NCBI GenBank assembly: GCA_030867875.1 | Contig: JAOWCC010001634.1 | Location: 34,243,867-34,307,866, forward strand | DNA: 64,000 bases | DNA from: Actinernus sp. WN-2022 | Lineage: Eukaryota > Cnidaria > Anthozoa > Actiniaria > Actinernidae | Direction: 5' to 3' | In this document: positions 21,884-33,725 of the stretch, piece by piece | Numbering within the stretch: position 1 is the stretch's first letter | How the letters are laid out: each line of letters begins with the position of its first letter | Made by a program: the position numbers and the translations under genes | Notes under the pieces: model-generated | What the model was told of the DNA's origin: nothing | The model's input: only the letters and a program-made list of their open reading frames with translations | Databases searched by the model: none

Positions 21884-23815
21884 TAGATTAGTTTGTGATG
21901 TAAGCTAAAAGTAAAGCCTGCTTCGTTAAATGTTAGCTAATTTAAACCGCCGGGACTGCTTAGCTTTGGGAAATGTTTAAAGTGTATTGTTTGACCGGTA
22001 ATGGCAGAATTAGTAGCGTTCACTCACAGTTTCACCAAATTGTCGACAGCTGTATATTTCGAAAGACTAAAATTCCAAGTGCTATAAACTCTCACATATT
22101 TGGCAGCTTTTTGGGAACTTTTACCCAGCGATGTAATGCTATATTATATAATATTGACACGGTGAGTGTTAACGAATTTTAGTTTGTTTTTTCAAATGCC
22201 GAGAAACATAGGAAAATAAAGTACAGCGGTAATTACCAGACCAGACGGCTTAAACTTGCCGTTTTCACTTAACATTACTCGGTTTTAACAAGCAAATAGT
22301 TAAAATAATACTCTCTTTTTCGATAGGCTTCAATATTGTTTTAACACTAAAAATTCACGGCATCTCATTTATTGTCGCAATTACTCATTTCTTTTCACTT
22401 TCTAATATCAATTTATTAACGAAATAGTGGCTTCTACTTTATATCGTGACTGTAATTTGATTCTCATATTCAACAAATTATTTGGTTTAATTTAGTCTAA
22501 CATCATATATACCACTTCTTTTTTCGGCTTTCATTTGCAAGAAAAAAGTCGGATCGGTTTTCCTTTTGAATATGCCTTTTAATTTCGGTCAAAGAGTTGC
22601 TAGTTGTGTCACCCTGTAATTGCTCCTGGTTGTGTTGCATGCATGGTTGGGCCTGGAGAAATGTGAGGTTTACTACTTTTTATTGAAGATAGTGAGGAAA
22701 ATGAATATTAATAAGCAATTTAGGGGATCGATCAAAATTAATAAGCTAATAGCGTGGTTACGAATAATGAACAAGTTAATGGAGAACGAGTACAATGGAG
22801 TACAATGAATAACTAAGAGCAGATGTCTACAAAAATCAAACAAAATCGAACAAAATCTGTGGTAAAAGTCGAAAAATAGAATTTGCTCTCCTTTTGCATA
22901 TAGGTAGCCCTTAGTCAGAATACAAATACTGTGTAGTTTGTTTCGTGAAATATTTATTTATTTCCGAGAAAAAACGCCAAAATCCCATTGAGCTCCAGCA
23001 TGGGCTCTGGCTCCAGGCACGATTCGGGGAGGCCCAACAGGGTTGAAAATCGGCCATGTTCGCTCGATTTGCGTGTCAAAACTATTGAACCGAGAATTAT
23101 TGTAAAACTACCAGCTTATTATATGGCTCTTCCTTATTCACTCAGAAGAATTCCATAAACCTTTGATTATTTTAAGACTTCGAGGGAAGTCGAGAGCAAA
23201 GTACCCTGTTTTGTTATGACAATCGGTAGGTCCGAAAAGATTGTAATTTTAACCATGTGCCACAACTGCGAATTCCATAAGATGACAGATATTAACTAGG
23301 AAGAAATAGGTCTTTCAAGTTACATAAAGTTTACTTTGGGCAAATTAATTCGCGCTGCTCTGGACTTTTCTCAACGTAGCACTTCGAAAACATAACATCA
23401 CGCCATCTTGTGATTGTGTGACCAAAAGCCAAAGTGTCATAAAAAGTATGCGGTTGAAGTAAAAACCTTACATTTATGTCACATTGGTAGAAAACAACAT
23501 AAATATGCTAACCTTTCTTCGGTTATGATATTCTGTATGGTCCATGATATTCTTTTATGGCATATTCTTTGCCGTTCTTGGCGTACCACATCATGACAAA
23601 CGGTCGTGAGTTCAATTGAACAAATAAAACAGCTCAGTCTATACTGGGAATTCACATAACTATTAACTAGAAAATGGGCGTAAAACTTTACTCGTAAATA
23701 AGTACTTTAAGGATATTACTAAACTGAATTAATACTAATAAACGTAAAATTTCAGGCTTGAAAGTTAATTTAACTTTACGCCCGAAACGAAAAAGTTATC
23801 AGTAATGATATTAGG
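21884..23815. other. No gene recognised
   Basis: Includes the presumed 5' flank of the TMEM121-like gene. Short open frames (for example 22620-22805) have no recognisable domain. Near 23680-23800 there is a diverged copy of the GGGCGTGAAA..TTTACGCCCGAAACG repeat seen at 24750 and 38925. Confidence 0.4.
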
Positions 23816-23823
23816 GAGCTTAA

Positions 23824-24167
23824 GCAACCAGGACGAGTCACGACGGCTATGACGACGGAACGTAGAAAAGTGTTTCCTCCCGAAATTTGGAGTTTACTAT
23901 TTCCTTTAGTTGCCTTTAAGTGTCTTTTATAACCTTATTTTCGAAAAATGTGATCGGGACAGAGTTTCGTTCAGGCCGAGCGATAAACGGTGTGATTTAT
24001 TTTCTTACGTTCGCGTTCTCCTTATTTGCACGAAAACTTTGTTGTTTTCACGTTCTGTTTTTTAAGAGAACGGTCAAAATGTAGGTGACTGCGTGCATTT
24101 TCACGTGCAATTATTGTATTTTGTAATTGTTTTATGCCGTCGTCCTGGACGTCGTCGTCCTGGTTGC
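23824..24167. mobile_element. MITE with GCAACCAGGACGA ends, TTAA TSD
   Basis: Inverted ends GCAACCAGGACGA and TCGTCCTGGTTGC lie between TTAA copies (23820-23823 and 24168-24171). It is non-coding. It abuts the next MITE and shares a TTAA with it. Confidence 0.8.
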
Positions 24168-24171
24168 TTAA

Positions 24172-24717
24172 AGTGCCCCTAAACCCTTTTACAATTTTAT
24201 ATATATATGAAACTTTGAAAGGTTTTGAGTACTTCTGCGAATAACTGATTTTTGGCTTACAGAGAATACTCTATGTTCTAGGCTTGTTTGAAATGGTGAA
24301 AATGTGACCTTTCCTGACCCATGACCTTGTAAGAAAAAGACTGGGTCAATTCCCTATCTTACGTCATCCAATTCATTCGACTTTGCAATAACCGCTTGAA
24401 TAAATATTTAGCATTTTCTCTAAAATAGGTGTTTTCTTTACTAAAATCTCACAGACTGTGTATATTCTCTATATATCAATGCTGTTATGACAGAAAGGCG
24501 TCATGGACAATAATGCATTAATGAGGTGACGTAAGATAGGGAATCGACCCAGGCTTTTTCTTACACGGTAATGGGTCAGGAGAGGTCACATTTTCACCAT
24601 TTCAAACAAACCTAGAACATAGAGTATTCTCTGTAAGCCAAAAATGTCTTCGCAGAAGTACTCAAAACCTTTCAAAGTTTCATATATATAAAAATTGCAA
24701 AAGGGTTTAGGGGAACT
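24172..24717. mobile_element. Foldback MITE, long arms, TTAA TSD
   Basis: The ends AGTGCCCCTAAACCC and GGGTTTAGGGGAACT are inverted. Pairing continues for about 200 bp on each side, through CTATGTTCTAGG and the GGGTCAATTCCC/GGGAATCGACCC block. TTAA flanks both sides (24168-24171, 24718-24721). No ORF. Confidence 0.88.
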
Positions 24718-24734
24718 TTAATCTCCCTATTATT

Positions 24735-26330
24735 GAGTAAAACGGACAATTTTGGGCGTGAAACTCAATTTAACTTTACGCCCGAAACGAAACATTTATC
24801 AGTATATTATTGAGTGAATTAATACTAACAAGAGGCCATGAGTGGCCTAATAACGGCTCGGGCCACCCAGGAATATGTGACTACATTTAGTTCATGGAGT
24901 TCTAGCATATTTTTTTGTCATACATGGTTTGTGCTAGGGGAGCCGGATAATAGACCTAGTCAACTTGCCTGTTTGTTGCCCCATTTCAGACCATGTGATA
25001 GTTTGTTTTCCAATTATAGAAATTGGTACATTTCCTCTTGGGATACAAAAAAACAAAAAAAGCATTACTCAAGGGATAAGAAATACAGGATAAATTGGGA
25101 TTCGCAAAAACTCAAAGTGCTGCTGAAATAATATCATTGCCAGAAATTATGGACATCAGCGGAATGGTACTGCGGGCGCCCTTTTAGCCGATTCAAAATG
25201 GCGGCTTATAGTGATTGAGACTGTAGGTTCTTTATAGACCTTCCAACGCAAAGAAAACCGAAACTTTCTGTGATGAAATAAGAATAGAGAAGCGGAACGA
25301 GAGTTATATTAGCTTAAACGTAGCCATTGTGATTAAAAAGCCATTTTTTTAGGATTTGTCATCTCTCCGTCGTCTGTCTGTCCAAGTCAAGCTGCTTGGC
25401 GGCAATTATTTAGAGGAGAAAGGCCTGAAACCCAGTTTATATCCCAGCAAACATTGCAGGATTTGGGTTTAGCAAGATGGCGGACAGAAAGCAATATGGT
25501 GACGTTTCTCTCCTTTCTCGTCGAGTTTTCTTCGAAATGTAATCCTATAAGGCTATATGGCGTCCTGGCACTCAGACGTGTTTGGAAGTACTTTGGAGGA
25601 GTGTTATTGTACGTTTTATTGGCGCCGGATATGGATGCATTGAATACTGCTTTATTGACACCGAGGCGAACTTATTTGCCTTACCGAAGACTTGGCGTAC
25701 TGTTGTACCTCAAACTGTGCATGGGTTCAGCCAGATTACAGACAACAACATGGAAAACGAGGAACATTTGAAGGGCGAAATGGACTTCTCGGGGAAGCAC
25801 TTTGCCGACGATCTGAGGGATTGTTTGTGGCCTCAATACACAGCTTAATCCGTAAGTTATTGGTCTCGAGGCGAACTAATATGAAATCAAACTTAGAAGG
25901 TCTTCAAATTTGAAAGGTTTTATGTTTTTCATACATTTACTTATACGAATCGACAGCCATTTTAGACACTGATGCGCATGTGCGCCGCCATCTTGTCTCA
26001 TATTTCTGGCAATGTCTTAGCAAACATATGTTCACTCCTGTCATGGCTTTGTATACAGTATTGAAGCTCTTTTCAACCATGGAAACTAAATCCATTTCAA
26101 AATCTTGGCACTTTTATATAGCCGCCTAGGCACTTGAAGTGCAATTGCATTGAACAACACGGCCTGTATACCAGTGTGAGATCTGAGAGCACATTAGTAC
26201 ACAAACTCCTGTGTATGTAACCAAAGTGAGCTTTTATCCCTCACCAACGGGCAACAAACATCTGACCCCTGGGTTCCCATGGGTTTCTCAGGGGCCAGGG
26301 AAGCCACAGATACATTTCAATACGCAGGCG
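24735..26330 (+). repeat. Dispersed repeat, copy of 38920-39640, with an insertion
   Basis: 24735-25132 and 26017-26330 together match 38920-39640 collinearly. That includes the AAGAGGCCATGAGTGGCC cap, the CATGTGATAG palindrome segment and the TTAGCAAACATATGTTCACTCC continuation. The copy at 39 kb lacks the 0.88 kb between, so it serves as an empty site. Confidence 0.85.
25133..26016. mobile_element. TIR element with ATTGCCAGAAAT ends
   Basis: Defined by comparison with the empty site at 39326. It begins CATTGCCAGAAAT and ends ATTTCTGGCAATG, inverted repeats of about 13 bp. It contains overlapping open frames of 73-105 codons (25454-25911), one starting MADRKQYGDVSLLSRR and another reading through GAGYGCIEYCFIDTEANLFALPK. 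I recognise no transposase motif. It may be a non-autonomous or decayed autonomous DNA element, possibly with captured coding sequence. Confidence 0.7.
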
Positions 26331-26404
26331 CCAACATGGCGGCCATGAAGAGTTTAAGCTCTATAAGTTTTAGTATCACGATTCACTGGTCATTTTCTTT
26401 ACTT

Positions 26405-26440
26405 TTGAGACGCCAATATAACATGGTATTGGCGTCTCAG
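26405..26440. repeat. Short perfect hairpin (GAGACGCCAATA)
   Basis: GAGACGCCAATA pairs with TATTGGCGTCTC across a short loop. The same GAGACGCC start is used by the larger palindrome at 27047. Confidence 0.75.
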
Positions 26441-27046
26441 AATACCAGCCTCTGATTCGGCTCTTCGCGAGCCCTTGCAGTTACATGGGTTCCCGGTCAA
26501 GTTCAAAAGTCGTTTTTCAACAGCATGTATTGAGCACGCCGTGGCAAGATTTCTCCAATTTTACCTTCAAATCGTTGTAAATTACAAGATAAGAATTCTT
26601 CAATCCTAAAGGTAAGGTTGGCATTGTAGTTTTCGTCAGAAGTTTAACACTCGTATCCGCTAAAGGTACAAATTTCACCGTCTCAAAGCAGTAAAATTGC
26701 AAAAGTCGTTCAAATCAAGCCTCAAAGTCAAAGCAAAAAGCCTTTCTTTCAAAGAAAAAAACAACTTCTTTTAAAATTAGATAACCCTTAAATTCGAAAT
26801 CACTTAATATCAGTTTTGAAACTGATGTTTATTTGACAACAATTGATGTAAAACTAGAAGCGTTGAAGAGATTTCAAAACACGTCGCGAAAGTTTTCTCC
26901 ATTCGAGTCTCAAGCCGTGAAATCGTTGTCATGGATATACTAAGGCGCCTTTAGAGAATTGAAATTACGATCAGCATGAGTTTGGTGCTTCATTCTCTTC
27001 TTTCTTCTAACAATTTCCGACTTAACTGTTGAATCGCGATACGATA

Positions 27047-27194
27047 CTAATTGCGATTTTGAGACGCCGATACCGAATTATATTGTCGGCGTTGGAAGAA
27101 AATATATTGGCGCGACTCCGCCCAATACGAAATATATTTTCTTCCAACTGGCCGGCAATATAATTCGGTATCGGCGTCTCAAAATCGCAATTAG
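27047..27194. repeat. Near-perfect 148-bp palindrome
   Basis: Left arm CTAATTGCGATTTTGAGACG.. (27047-27107) pairs with the right arm ending ..CGTCTCAAAATCGCAATTAG (27131-27194). There are only one or two mismatches around CGGC and a loop of about 23 bp. A palindrome this well kept suggests recent insertion. It belongs with the smaller hairpin at 26405. Confidence 0.88.
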
Positions 27195-27468
27195 TTCATA
27201 ACTTACGTCTAGTATTCTGTGACCCCACTCAAGATCTTTTTAAAGTCATTCCACGTTCTAGTTGGAGCAATTCAACTCTTCGGACACTATGAAGAAAATA
27301 TTGGGCCTAAAGTGATATTTACAAATGGCGGGTTATTTAAAATCAATCTGGCTGTTAATGGTTTCTACAAATCTCGTCTCGCTGCCTCAAAATGGAGTAA
27401 ACATGGTATGATAACTCTACAGATTCCTGGTCATGATCCACCACTGGATATAACTGTCTATTTAGATG

Positions 27469-27492
27469 TATCTCTGAACGCTGGACCTATTA
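27469..27492 (+). other. 2A-like motif in the L2 ORF
   Basis: The frame reads LDVSLNAGP. The ribosome-skipping 2A motif is D-V/I-E-x-N-P-G-P, and non-LTR elements of the CR1/L2 group can carry it near the N-terminus. Here E is S and the first P is A, so skipping would be expected to be lost. Confidence 0.45.
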
Positions 27493-27550
27493 CTCCAGAA
27501 CCAATTTACATATTCGTTCTTTGATTAACAAGACCTACACAAGATCCAAG

Positions 27551-28207
27551 GGTACCCAATGAGTACTTTTTTAAATTCGTTTGAAACCAGTTGTGTGCAG
27601 CTTATCTAGCCTACAATGTCTTTTGACGTATTCTAGAAAGCTATTAGCTGTTCGGATTTTCTTGGTGGAAATCGCGTCAACCGAAAATTCTATGGCAAAA
27701 TATTCCCGGCCTACGAATTTGTCAGTAGTCTAGAACATAAACAAGAATTTGCTTGCCCAAGTAATTTCATGTTGCAAAGTTTTGTGGAGGGACGAATTTT
27801 TTAGGGGTTCTTTTTTACTCAGTTTAGGCAATTCTTTTCGGTGACCTCCATTTGCTAAAGGTTTATTCTTTCTTGTCAGAATTTCTTAGGGAATGAAAAT
27901 GTGTTCTCGAAAACTTTAGGTGGCCGCTTCACTAAATGATTTGTGATAATGTTTTTTTTTTTCATTCCAGCCAATGTTTTTTCCCGGATCGTTCTGACTC
28001 TATTGATCAGACGAATACGTACGAATATTTTAGGGGAAACCTCTTAGTCTCCCTTTTCTTCTATAATTTTCTATGGATTGAAAACAAATTTTCTAGCCAG
28101 TATTTCAGAAAACAATTTCCTAGTACAATTTTTTTTAATCCGAAAATTTTAGGCTAACTTACTCTCCCGAACAGCTTTTTAACCGAAAACTTCGTTGGGT
28201 GCCCTTG
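27551..28207. mobile_element. TIR element nested in L2, 10-bp duplication
   Basis: The ends GGTACCCAA and TTGGGTGCCC are inverted. AAGATCCAAG flanks both sides (27541-27550 and 28208-28217). The L2 frame (..LINKTYTRSK then LLKLRRASKN..) resumes exactly after the second duplication. Inside are repeated words of the type TTCTTAGGGAA/TTTTAGG, and no convincing ORF. Confidence 0.8.
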
Positions 28208-28978
28208 AAGATCCAAGCTTCTCAAGTTACGTCGTGCCTCTAAGAATCTATTACCAGACTACCTGTATGCTGACTTAAAAAATGGCGGGGTCTTCCACTA
28301 CACTGACTACAGAGGAAAGCGAGGCGGTTGTAAGAATATTAAAGCTCTAATTTCTAATAGAAATAAGAGCGAACGCCGACCAGAGTTTTTCACTTCAGTG
28401 CGACTATGACAATAAATCAAGACAACTTGATTGTGGTTCCACGGCAACCTCTACAATCACGGTTGCAGCAGCGACTATCTAAGTTTGCACTACTTAATGT
28501 TTAGACCTATTAGAAACAAGTCCCTTTTACTGAATGACTATATAATGGAACATGACATAGATCTCTTCGCGATCACTGAAACTTGGCTCGACGGTGGTGA
28601 TTTTGACGAATTTTACTACCGCGATATATGCCCTGATGGATACAGAATACACCAGATTGCCAGATCTCACTCTCGTGGTGGAGGCGTTGGTCTTGTGTAC
28701 AAGAAAGGTTTTAAAATTAAGAGCCATAACCAAGTCGACTTCAGAAGTTTTGAGTCTATTGATGTCAACATTACTTCGAACCTGAACTATAATTTGAGAC
28801 TTGTTATTGTATATCGCCCACTTCCATCCACTTCAAATCGGCTAACTGTTGGTCTTTTTCTAGATGAATTTGGAACCTATTTGGAACGACTAGCTTTAGC
28901 TCCAGGCATACTTTTAATTTCACGTTGATCGTTCCGACAATGTTGATGCTAAACATTGTCTAGACTTGTTGGATTTGT

Positions 28979-29129
28979 TTAAGTGTTGTTAAGTGAATAA
29001 TTAACTTAGTTTAATGTGAATAGCTAGGCATTGTGTACACATCAGATATCCGATTCCGCTGTGGGACATATCGGTGTCATTCTCTCGATCGAAGCACACG
29101 TAACTATAGTTAGTTCGTAAAATCGTGTA
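28979..29129 (+). repeat. Left direct repeat of the DIRS-type element
   Basis: Starts TTAAGTGTTGTTAAGTG and ends CGTAAAATCGTGTA. It matches the right repeat except one substitution and a 6-bp gap near 29107. Confidence 0.92.
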
Positions 29130-29144
29130 TATTCAGCAATTAGC

Positions 29145-30330
29145 CATGGGGAAATCCAGCAAGCGAGCATCAGTCTGCCCGGGCTGTAAAGTCCCGAAAT
29201 CAGAGCACGACTTCGGTCCCCAAGCCGATTCTGCGACGGAAGAGAGGAAACATCCCCCGACAAGGCAAACGTTATGTCGACACCAAAGACAGCAAAGGCT
29301 GAACAAGTCGAGCCGCCTCCAATGGAAACGAAGACCGAACACGTCGAGCCAAACGAAATTGCTTCATTGGTGTCTGCCGTTCGCTCGCTGGCACTACAAA
29401 TGGACGCGATACAAGCGGATTACTCGGCTCTAAAAGCTACGGTTTCTGGTAAACAAGGAGCAAGCATTCCAAACATTCCAGAGACTTCATGCAAGTCAGC
29501 GCAAACGACTGCTCACTCTGAATCACAGTTAATTCCCTCTCCATCACCGGCAACACAAGCCCAGCCGTTAGCGATGTCCATCGCACCAGTGCTTCCTCCG
29601 AAAACAGTCGCCGCCATTAACCGTGGTGAGTACATTGATTTCGGAGAATTATTGCCCTATTTAACATGTCACGCTGCGCGACCGGCCAACGACACAATCA
29701 CGCTGCGATCAGATAAAGGGGGAATTGATTTCGATCTCTCAAGCTCCTTTGCACGCCATCGCCGAGCGATCGAAAATTTCGATGATTGGCTGTTTATCTG
29801 GAACAAATATGAGCGTCAGGTTGTCAGGTTGTTTCCAGAGAAGTACCACGAACTATCGGTCTATCGTGAGTCAATTCAACTAGCCAACCGGAAGTTTAAA
29901 TGGCAGTCTGTTTACGTGTATGACGTTCGGTTTCGTCTCCAACTGGATGCTTCGCCCGCCCCTAACTACGCACAACTCGACTCTATGCTTTACACTACCG
30001 TGCTGGATGCCTCTGCACTAAAGCGAGATGGCCGTCAGTGTGCTCGCTGTAAAGGCTACGATCATATGGTGAAAGATTGCCCCTTTCCGGCGTCAGACTC
30101 GATGGCGCCGAGTCAAACAAAAAAAACGCCAAACCGGTGGAAAATCAAACGGATTCCAAGACGATAAGGACGCCTGGAAATGGGAAAAGTGGAACACAAC
30201 CTCCGGGCAAGAAGGCTGCAATCTTTTCCAGCAGGATTCCTGTAACCTCGGCGCTAAGTGCAAACGAGCACACGTGTGCAAGCGCTGTCGCGGGGATCAC
30301 GGACTGGCCGATTGCCAACATTCTGCCTAG
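29145..30330 (+). pseudogene. DIRS gag-like protein, two frameshifts
   Basis: The natural start is the ATG at 29145 (MGKSSKRASVCPGCKVPKSE), whose Cys-x2-Cys head is typical of DIRS gag. A frame change near 29240 moves the reading to the frame with an ATG at 29274 (MSTPKTAKAEQ). The body carries a hydrophobic/basic core (DDWLFIWNKYERQVVRL) and a zinc knuckle CARCKGYDHMVKDC (30040-30080). A second frame change at an A-rich run near 30117-30126 leads to a third frame with a second Cys/His cluster (CNLF..CNLGAKC..AHVCKRCRGDH..DC) ending at 30330. The homopolymer break could be a sequencing error or a programmed shift. The product would package element RNA. Confidence 0.75.
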
Positions 30331-31924
30331 CCCTACATCTCCCTTTCACGTTACCGCATGGAAACAGGCCCTGAGATACCACACGGACACGGACTTTGTC
30401 AATGAACTCTTACACGATATCGAACATGGCGTACGAATCGGCTACGAAGGCCCGAGGCTTTCTAGCATCCATAACAATCACTTGTCAGCCATTTCAAATC
30501 CTAACGCGGTCGTCGCAGATCTCTCACGCGAGCTCAAACTTGGTCGTAAAGCCGGACCTCCTTTACGCAATTTCGTCGGGTCGCCGATGGGTGTAATTCC
30601 GAAAAAGTACTCGGTTCCGCAAAAATGGCGCATCATTAATGATCTATCGTGGCCCGCGGGCCAATCAGTTAATGATGGCATTCCCAAGGAACGTTTTACT
30701 TGTAATTATGACACACTAGACCAAGCCATTTCCCAACTCCAGCGTTTGGGGCCGGGGGCGTTAATGGCAAAATTGGATTTATCCGATGCGTTCAGGCACA
30801 TTCTTGTGCATCCAGATGACTGGGAACTCCTAGGGTCAACATGGCCAATCGAACTTAACGGCGTTTCGCAAACGGCGTATTTCTTAGACATGTTTCTTCC
30901 CTTCGGCCTCCGCAGTTCGCCTGCGTTATTTCTGCGTTTTGCGGACGCGTTAACTTTTGTAATGCGCGATCGAGGCGTGTCTCCAGCGTGGCACTACTTG
31001 GACGACTTCTGGACCTGCGGTCCGCCAGCTCCAGATCCGACGTGTCAACTACATCGCGACACTATGCTAACGGCGTGTAGTGACCTAGGCTTTAGTACCA
31101 ACCCTAAGAAAGTAACTGCGCCTACTACGAACCTTACATTGTTAGGCATCGAGCTCGATACAGAGGCACAGGAAGCACGTATTGATTATTCTCGTTTGTT
31201 AGAGACAATGGATATTCTAGCATTATGGGTTAATCGCCATCGGTGCACAAAGCGGCAATTGCAGTCTCTATTAGGCACGCTTAACTTTATCTGCTCGGTG
31301 TGTCGTCCAGGCAGAACATTTCTAAGACGAATGATCGCTCTTCTTAGTCACGCTCGCAGCCCTAATCACCATATTCGTCTCAATTCCGCCTTTCTCGTCG
31401 ATCTTCACTGGTGGCTTTCATTCTTGCCTCAGTGGAATGGCAAGAGTTTATTTTCATCCAATCAATGGCTCAGCAACGAGATAATTCAACTGTATACTGA
31501 CGCTTCGAAGGAAGGATTCGGTGCATTCTACGGCAGCTCATGGTTTTGCGGTTCATTCAAGGAGGCTGGTGTTTCACTAAAACGATCAATTGCATTTAAA
31601 GAACTATTTGCGATTACAGTCGCCGTCTCAACATGGGCCTCTTCGCTGCAGAACAACCGCATATTATTTCATTGCGACAACCAGTCAGTTGTACAGATCC
31701 TCAACTCGGGTACAAGCAAATGTCCTTGGATTATGTCGTTGGTGCGGTCATTATTTTTCATCTGCGCGCACCACAACATTGAACTGCGCGCAATTCACTT
31801 AGCTGGCGTCCTCAACGAAATCTCTGACACTTTGTCTCGTTTTCAGATGCAGCGGTTTCGCCAGCTAGCACCACATGCCAACCTGCATCCCACACCTTTC
31901 CGGCTCCTTCAACACAGGAGCTAA
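30331..31924 (+). CDS. DIRS reverse transcriptase-RNase H
   Basis: The continuous frame extends upstream to 30077, but recognisable homology starts near 30340. RT motifs: GVIPKKYSVPQKWRIINDLS, LMAKLDLSDAFRHI (motif A Asp), FLPFGLRSSPALFLRF (motif B) and WHYLDDFW (catalytic YLDD, about 30990-31010). The RNase H part shows LYTDASKEGFGAFYG (first Asp), KELFAITVAV (Glu) and LFHCDNQSVV (second Asp), ending at 31924. All catalytic boxes are kept. It overlaps the gag end region and the start of the recombinase frame. No independent ATG is obvious, so expression probably depends on frameshifting or internal initiation. Confidence 0.87.
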
Positions 31925-32928
31925 AGCGGAAGGCTAAGCAATACCTTCGGCAAGGCTTAGCAGAGTCCTCTAGGAAAACGTACAGTACAGCTCAGAAGCA
32001 GTATATCAAATTCTGTGACACTCGGCAATTCGTCGCAATTCCAGCTTCCGAAGACACAATTATCTTATTCGCCACGTTTTTAGCCGGCAGGATAAAACCT
32101 CAGTCCATTCCTATTTATCTCGCAGGGATGAGAACTCTTCACATTGAAAACGGCTTTCCAAACCCACTACAGGACAGACCACGTCTCAAACAAACCATGC
32201 GGGGTATTACTCAAGTACATTATTCAACCCCAACACAAAAACTCCCTATTAGCTTCGACATTCTGTCCGGTGTCAAACCATTCTTAGTTTCCACGAGACA
32301 GAACGACTTGGTATTTTGGGCAGCGATGACTACCGGTCATTTTCTCCTGTTGCGGTCAGGTGAATTTGTGATAAAACAGTGTGGTACATTTGATCCAAAC
32401 GTACACCTAACAGCTCGAGATGTACAGTTTAAGATAACGCCTACCGGTCAGGAATATATGGCGCTTTACATAAAAAAGTCCAAGACTGATCAGTGTCGGA
32501 AAGGAGTTACTCTCTATACCGGGCACTCCGGGCACCCAGTTTGTGCAGTATGTGCTATGCATGCTAACCTGGACATCCAACGAGCGAGAGAAGGTTTTAG
32601 CATCAACAGTCCACTGTTTGGTCTCTCTTCAGGAGAACCATTAACTCGGAAGGAACTCTTAGCTTTCACATCTCACCTCTTAAGGTTGCTTGGCATCGAC
32701 CCAACACTCTATAGCGGACACAGTTATCGTATCGGAGGCGCTACAACCGCCTCATTAGCGGGACTCACTGATTACGAAATTAAGTTGATTGGACGATGGT
32801 CCTCAGACTGTTATTTGAAATACATAAGATCACCACTCAATTTATTCCTAGATATTCCTAAGAAACTCGCCCGAACGGCTTCGACAAAGTATCAGTATGC
32901 TAATCCATTTCTAGTCCCAGGCGAGTAG
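31842..32928 (+). CDS. DIRS tyrosine recombinase
   Basis: Open frame entering near 31842-31925, overlapping the RT end. The first ATG is at 32128, but homology begins earlier (LKRKAKQYLRQGLAESSRKT, the SAM-like N-terminal core-binding domain). Catalytic residues visible: Arg in LLLRSGEF, the His-x-x-Arg in GHSYRIGGATTASLAG, and the nucleophilic Tyr in SDCYLKYIR. It would integrate a circular DNA copy without target duplication, in place of a DDE integrase. The frame is undamaged and ends with TAG at 32926-32928. Confidence 0.87.
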
Positions 32929-33096
32929 GAATTCTCTTCACAAATTATCCTATAATTAATTCTGACTATATATTTTCAGTTATTCATTACTTGGGCCATA
33001 TTATTTGGGCAGTTGTAGTATGACCCATAGTACATTAAAGCTGCCCGAACGTTTATCCAACTTGGCGTATGTCGTTATTTTATAGTATATGTAACA

Positions 33097-33253
33097 TTAA
33101 GTGTTGTTAAGTGAATAATTAACTTAGTTTAATGTGAATAGCTAGGCATTGTGTACACATCAGATATCCGATTCCGCTGTGGGACATATCGGTGTCATTC
33201 GCTCGATCGAAGCACACGTAACTATTATAATAGTTAGTTCGTAAAATCGTGTA
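33097..33253 (+). repeat. Right direct repeat of the DIRS-type element
   Basis: Matches 28979-29129 with a 6-bp insertion (TATAAT-like) near 33227. L2 sequence resumes after it. Confidence 0.92.
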
Positions 33254-33725
33254 CCCATCCCTACCCACCCTATGGGTTCAACATATCTCCGATTCAACTC
33301 ACCGTAACGGCCATACCCTTGACCTAATCATTTCAAGAGGCTGTGAGAATGTTGTTACACAATGCCGCGTTACAGACCCTGTTTTATCGGATCACTATAC
33401 TGTTATGTGTTCTCTTGATATTTCTAAACCACTACTCGAGAGGAAACAGTTTTCTTACCGAAAGATTCGCTCCATTGACTTTGATCAATTTCGTCATGAC
33501 CTTGAAGTGTCAAAACTAATAACAGATACTGCTGATGTTTTGGATGACCTGGTACTTTATTGTACACTCATGCCCCTCTTAATGCGAGATATTACAATTC
33601 ATCCTTTGACACCTTGGTTTAATGAACAGATCTCAACTGAAAAGAGGAAAAGGCGAGCTCTTCAACGATTTTCACACTCTACTATTGATCGTCACAATTA
33701 CATGTTGCAATGTGCTGCCGTCAAC

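Larger units (their letters stand above)
28979..33253 (+). mobile_element. DIRS-type tyrosine-recombinase retrotransposon
   Basis: A 4.3-kb element inserted into the endonuclease of the L2 element. It has direct terminal repeats (28979-29129 and 33097-33253) that are nearly identical; the right copy has 6 extra bases. Between them are gag, RT-RNase H and a tyrosine recombinase, all on the plus strand. Direct rather than inverted repeats resemble the split-direct-repeat arrangement of Ngaro/PAT-like DIRS relatives. RT and recombinase frames are open; gag has two frame breaks. The high repeat identity suggests a young copy that could still move with gag supplied in trans. Confidence 0.88.

Noticed and set aside
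29042..29342. Minus-strand frames over the DIRS gag start
   Set aside because: Antisense shadows of the gag coding region.
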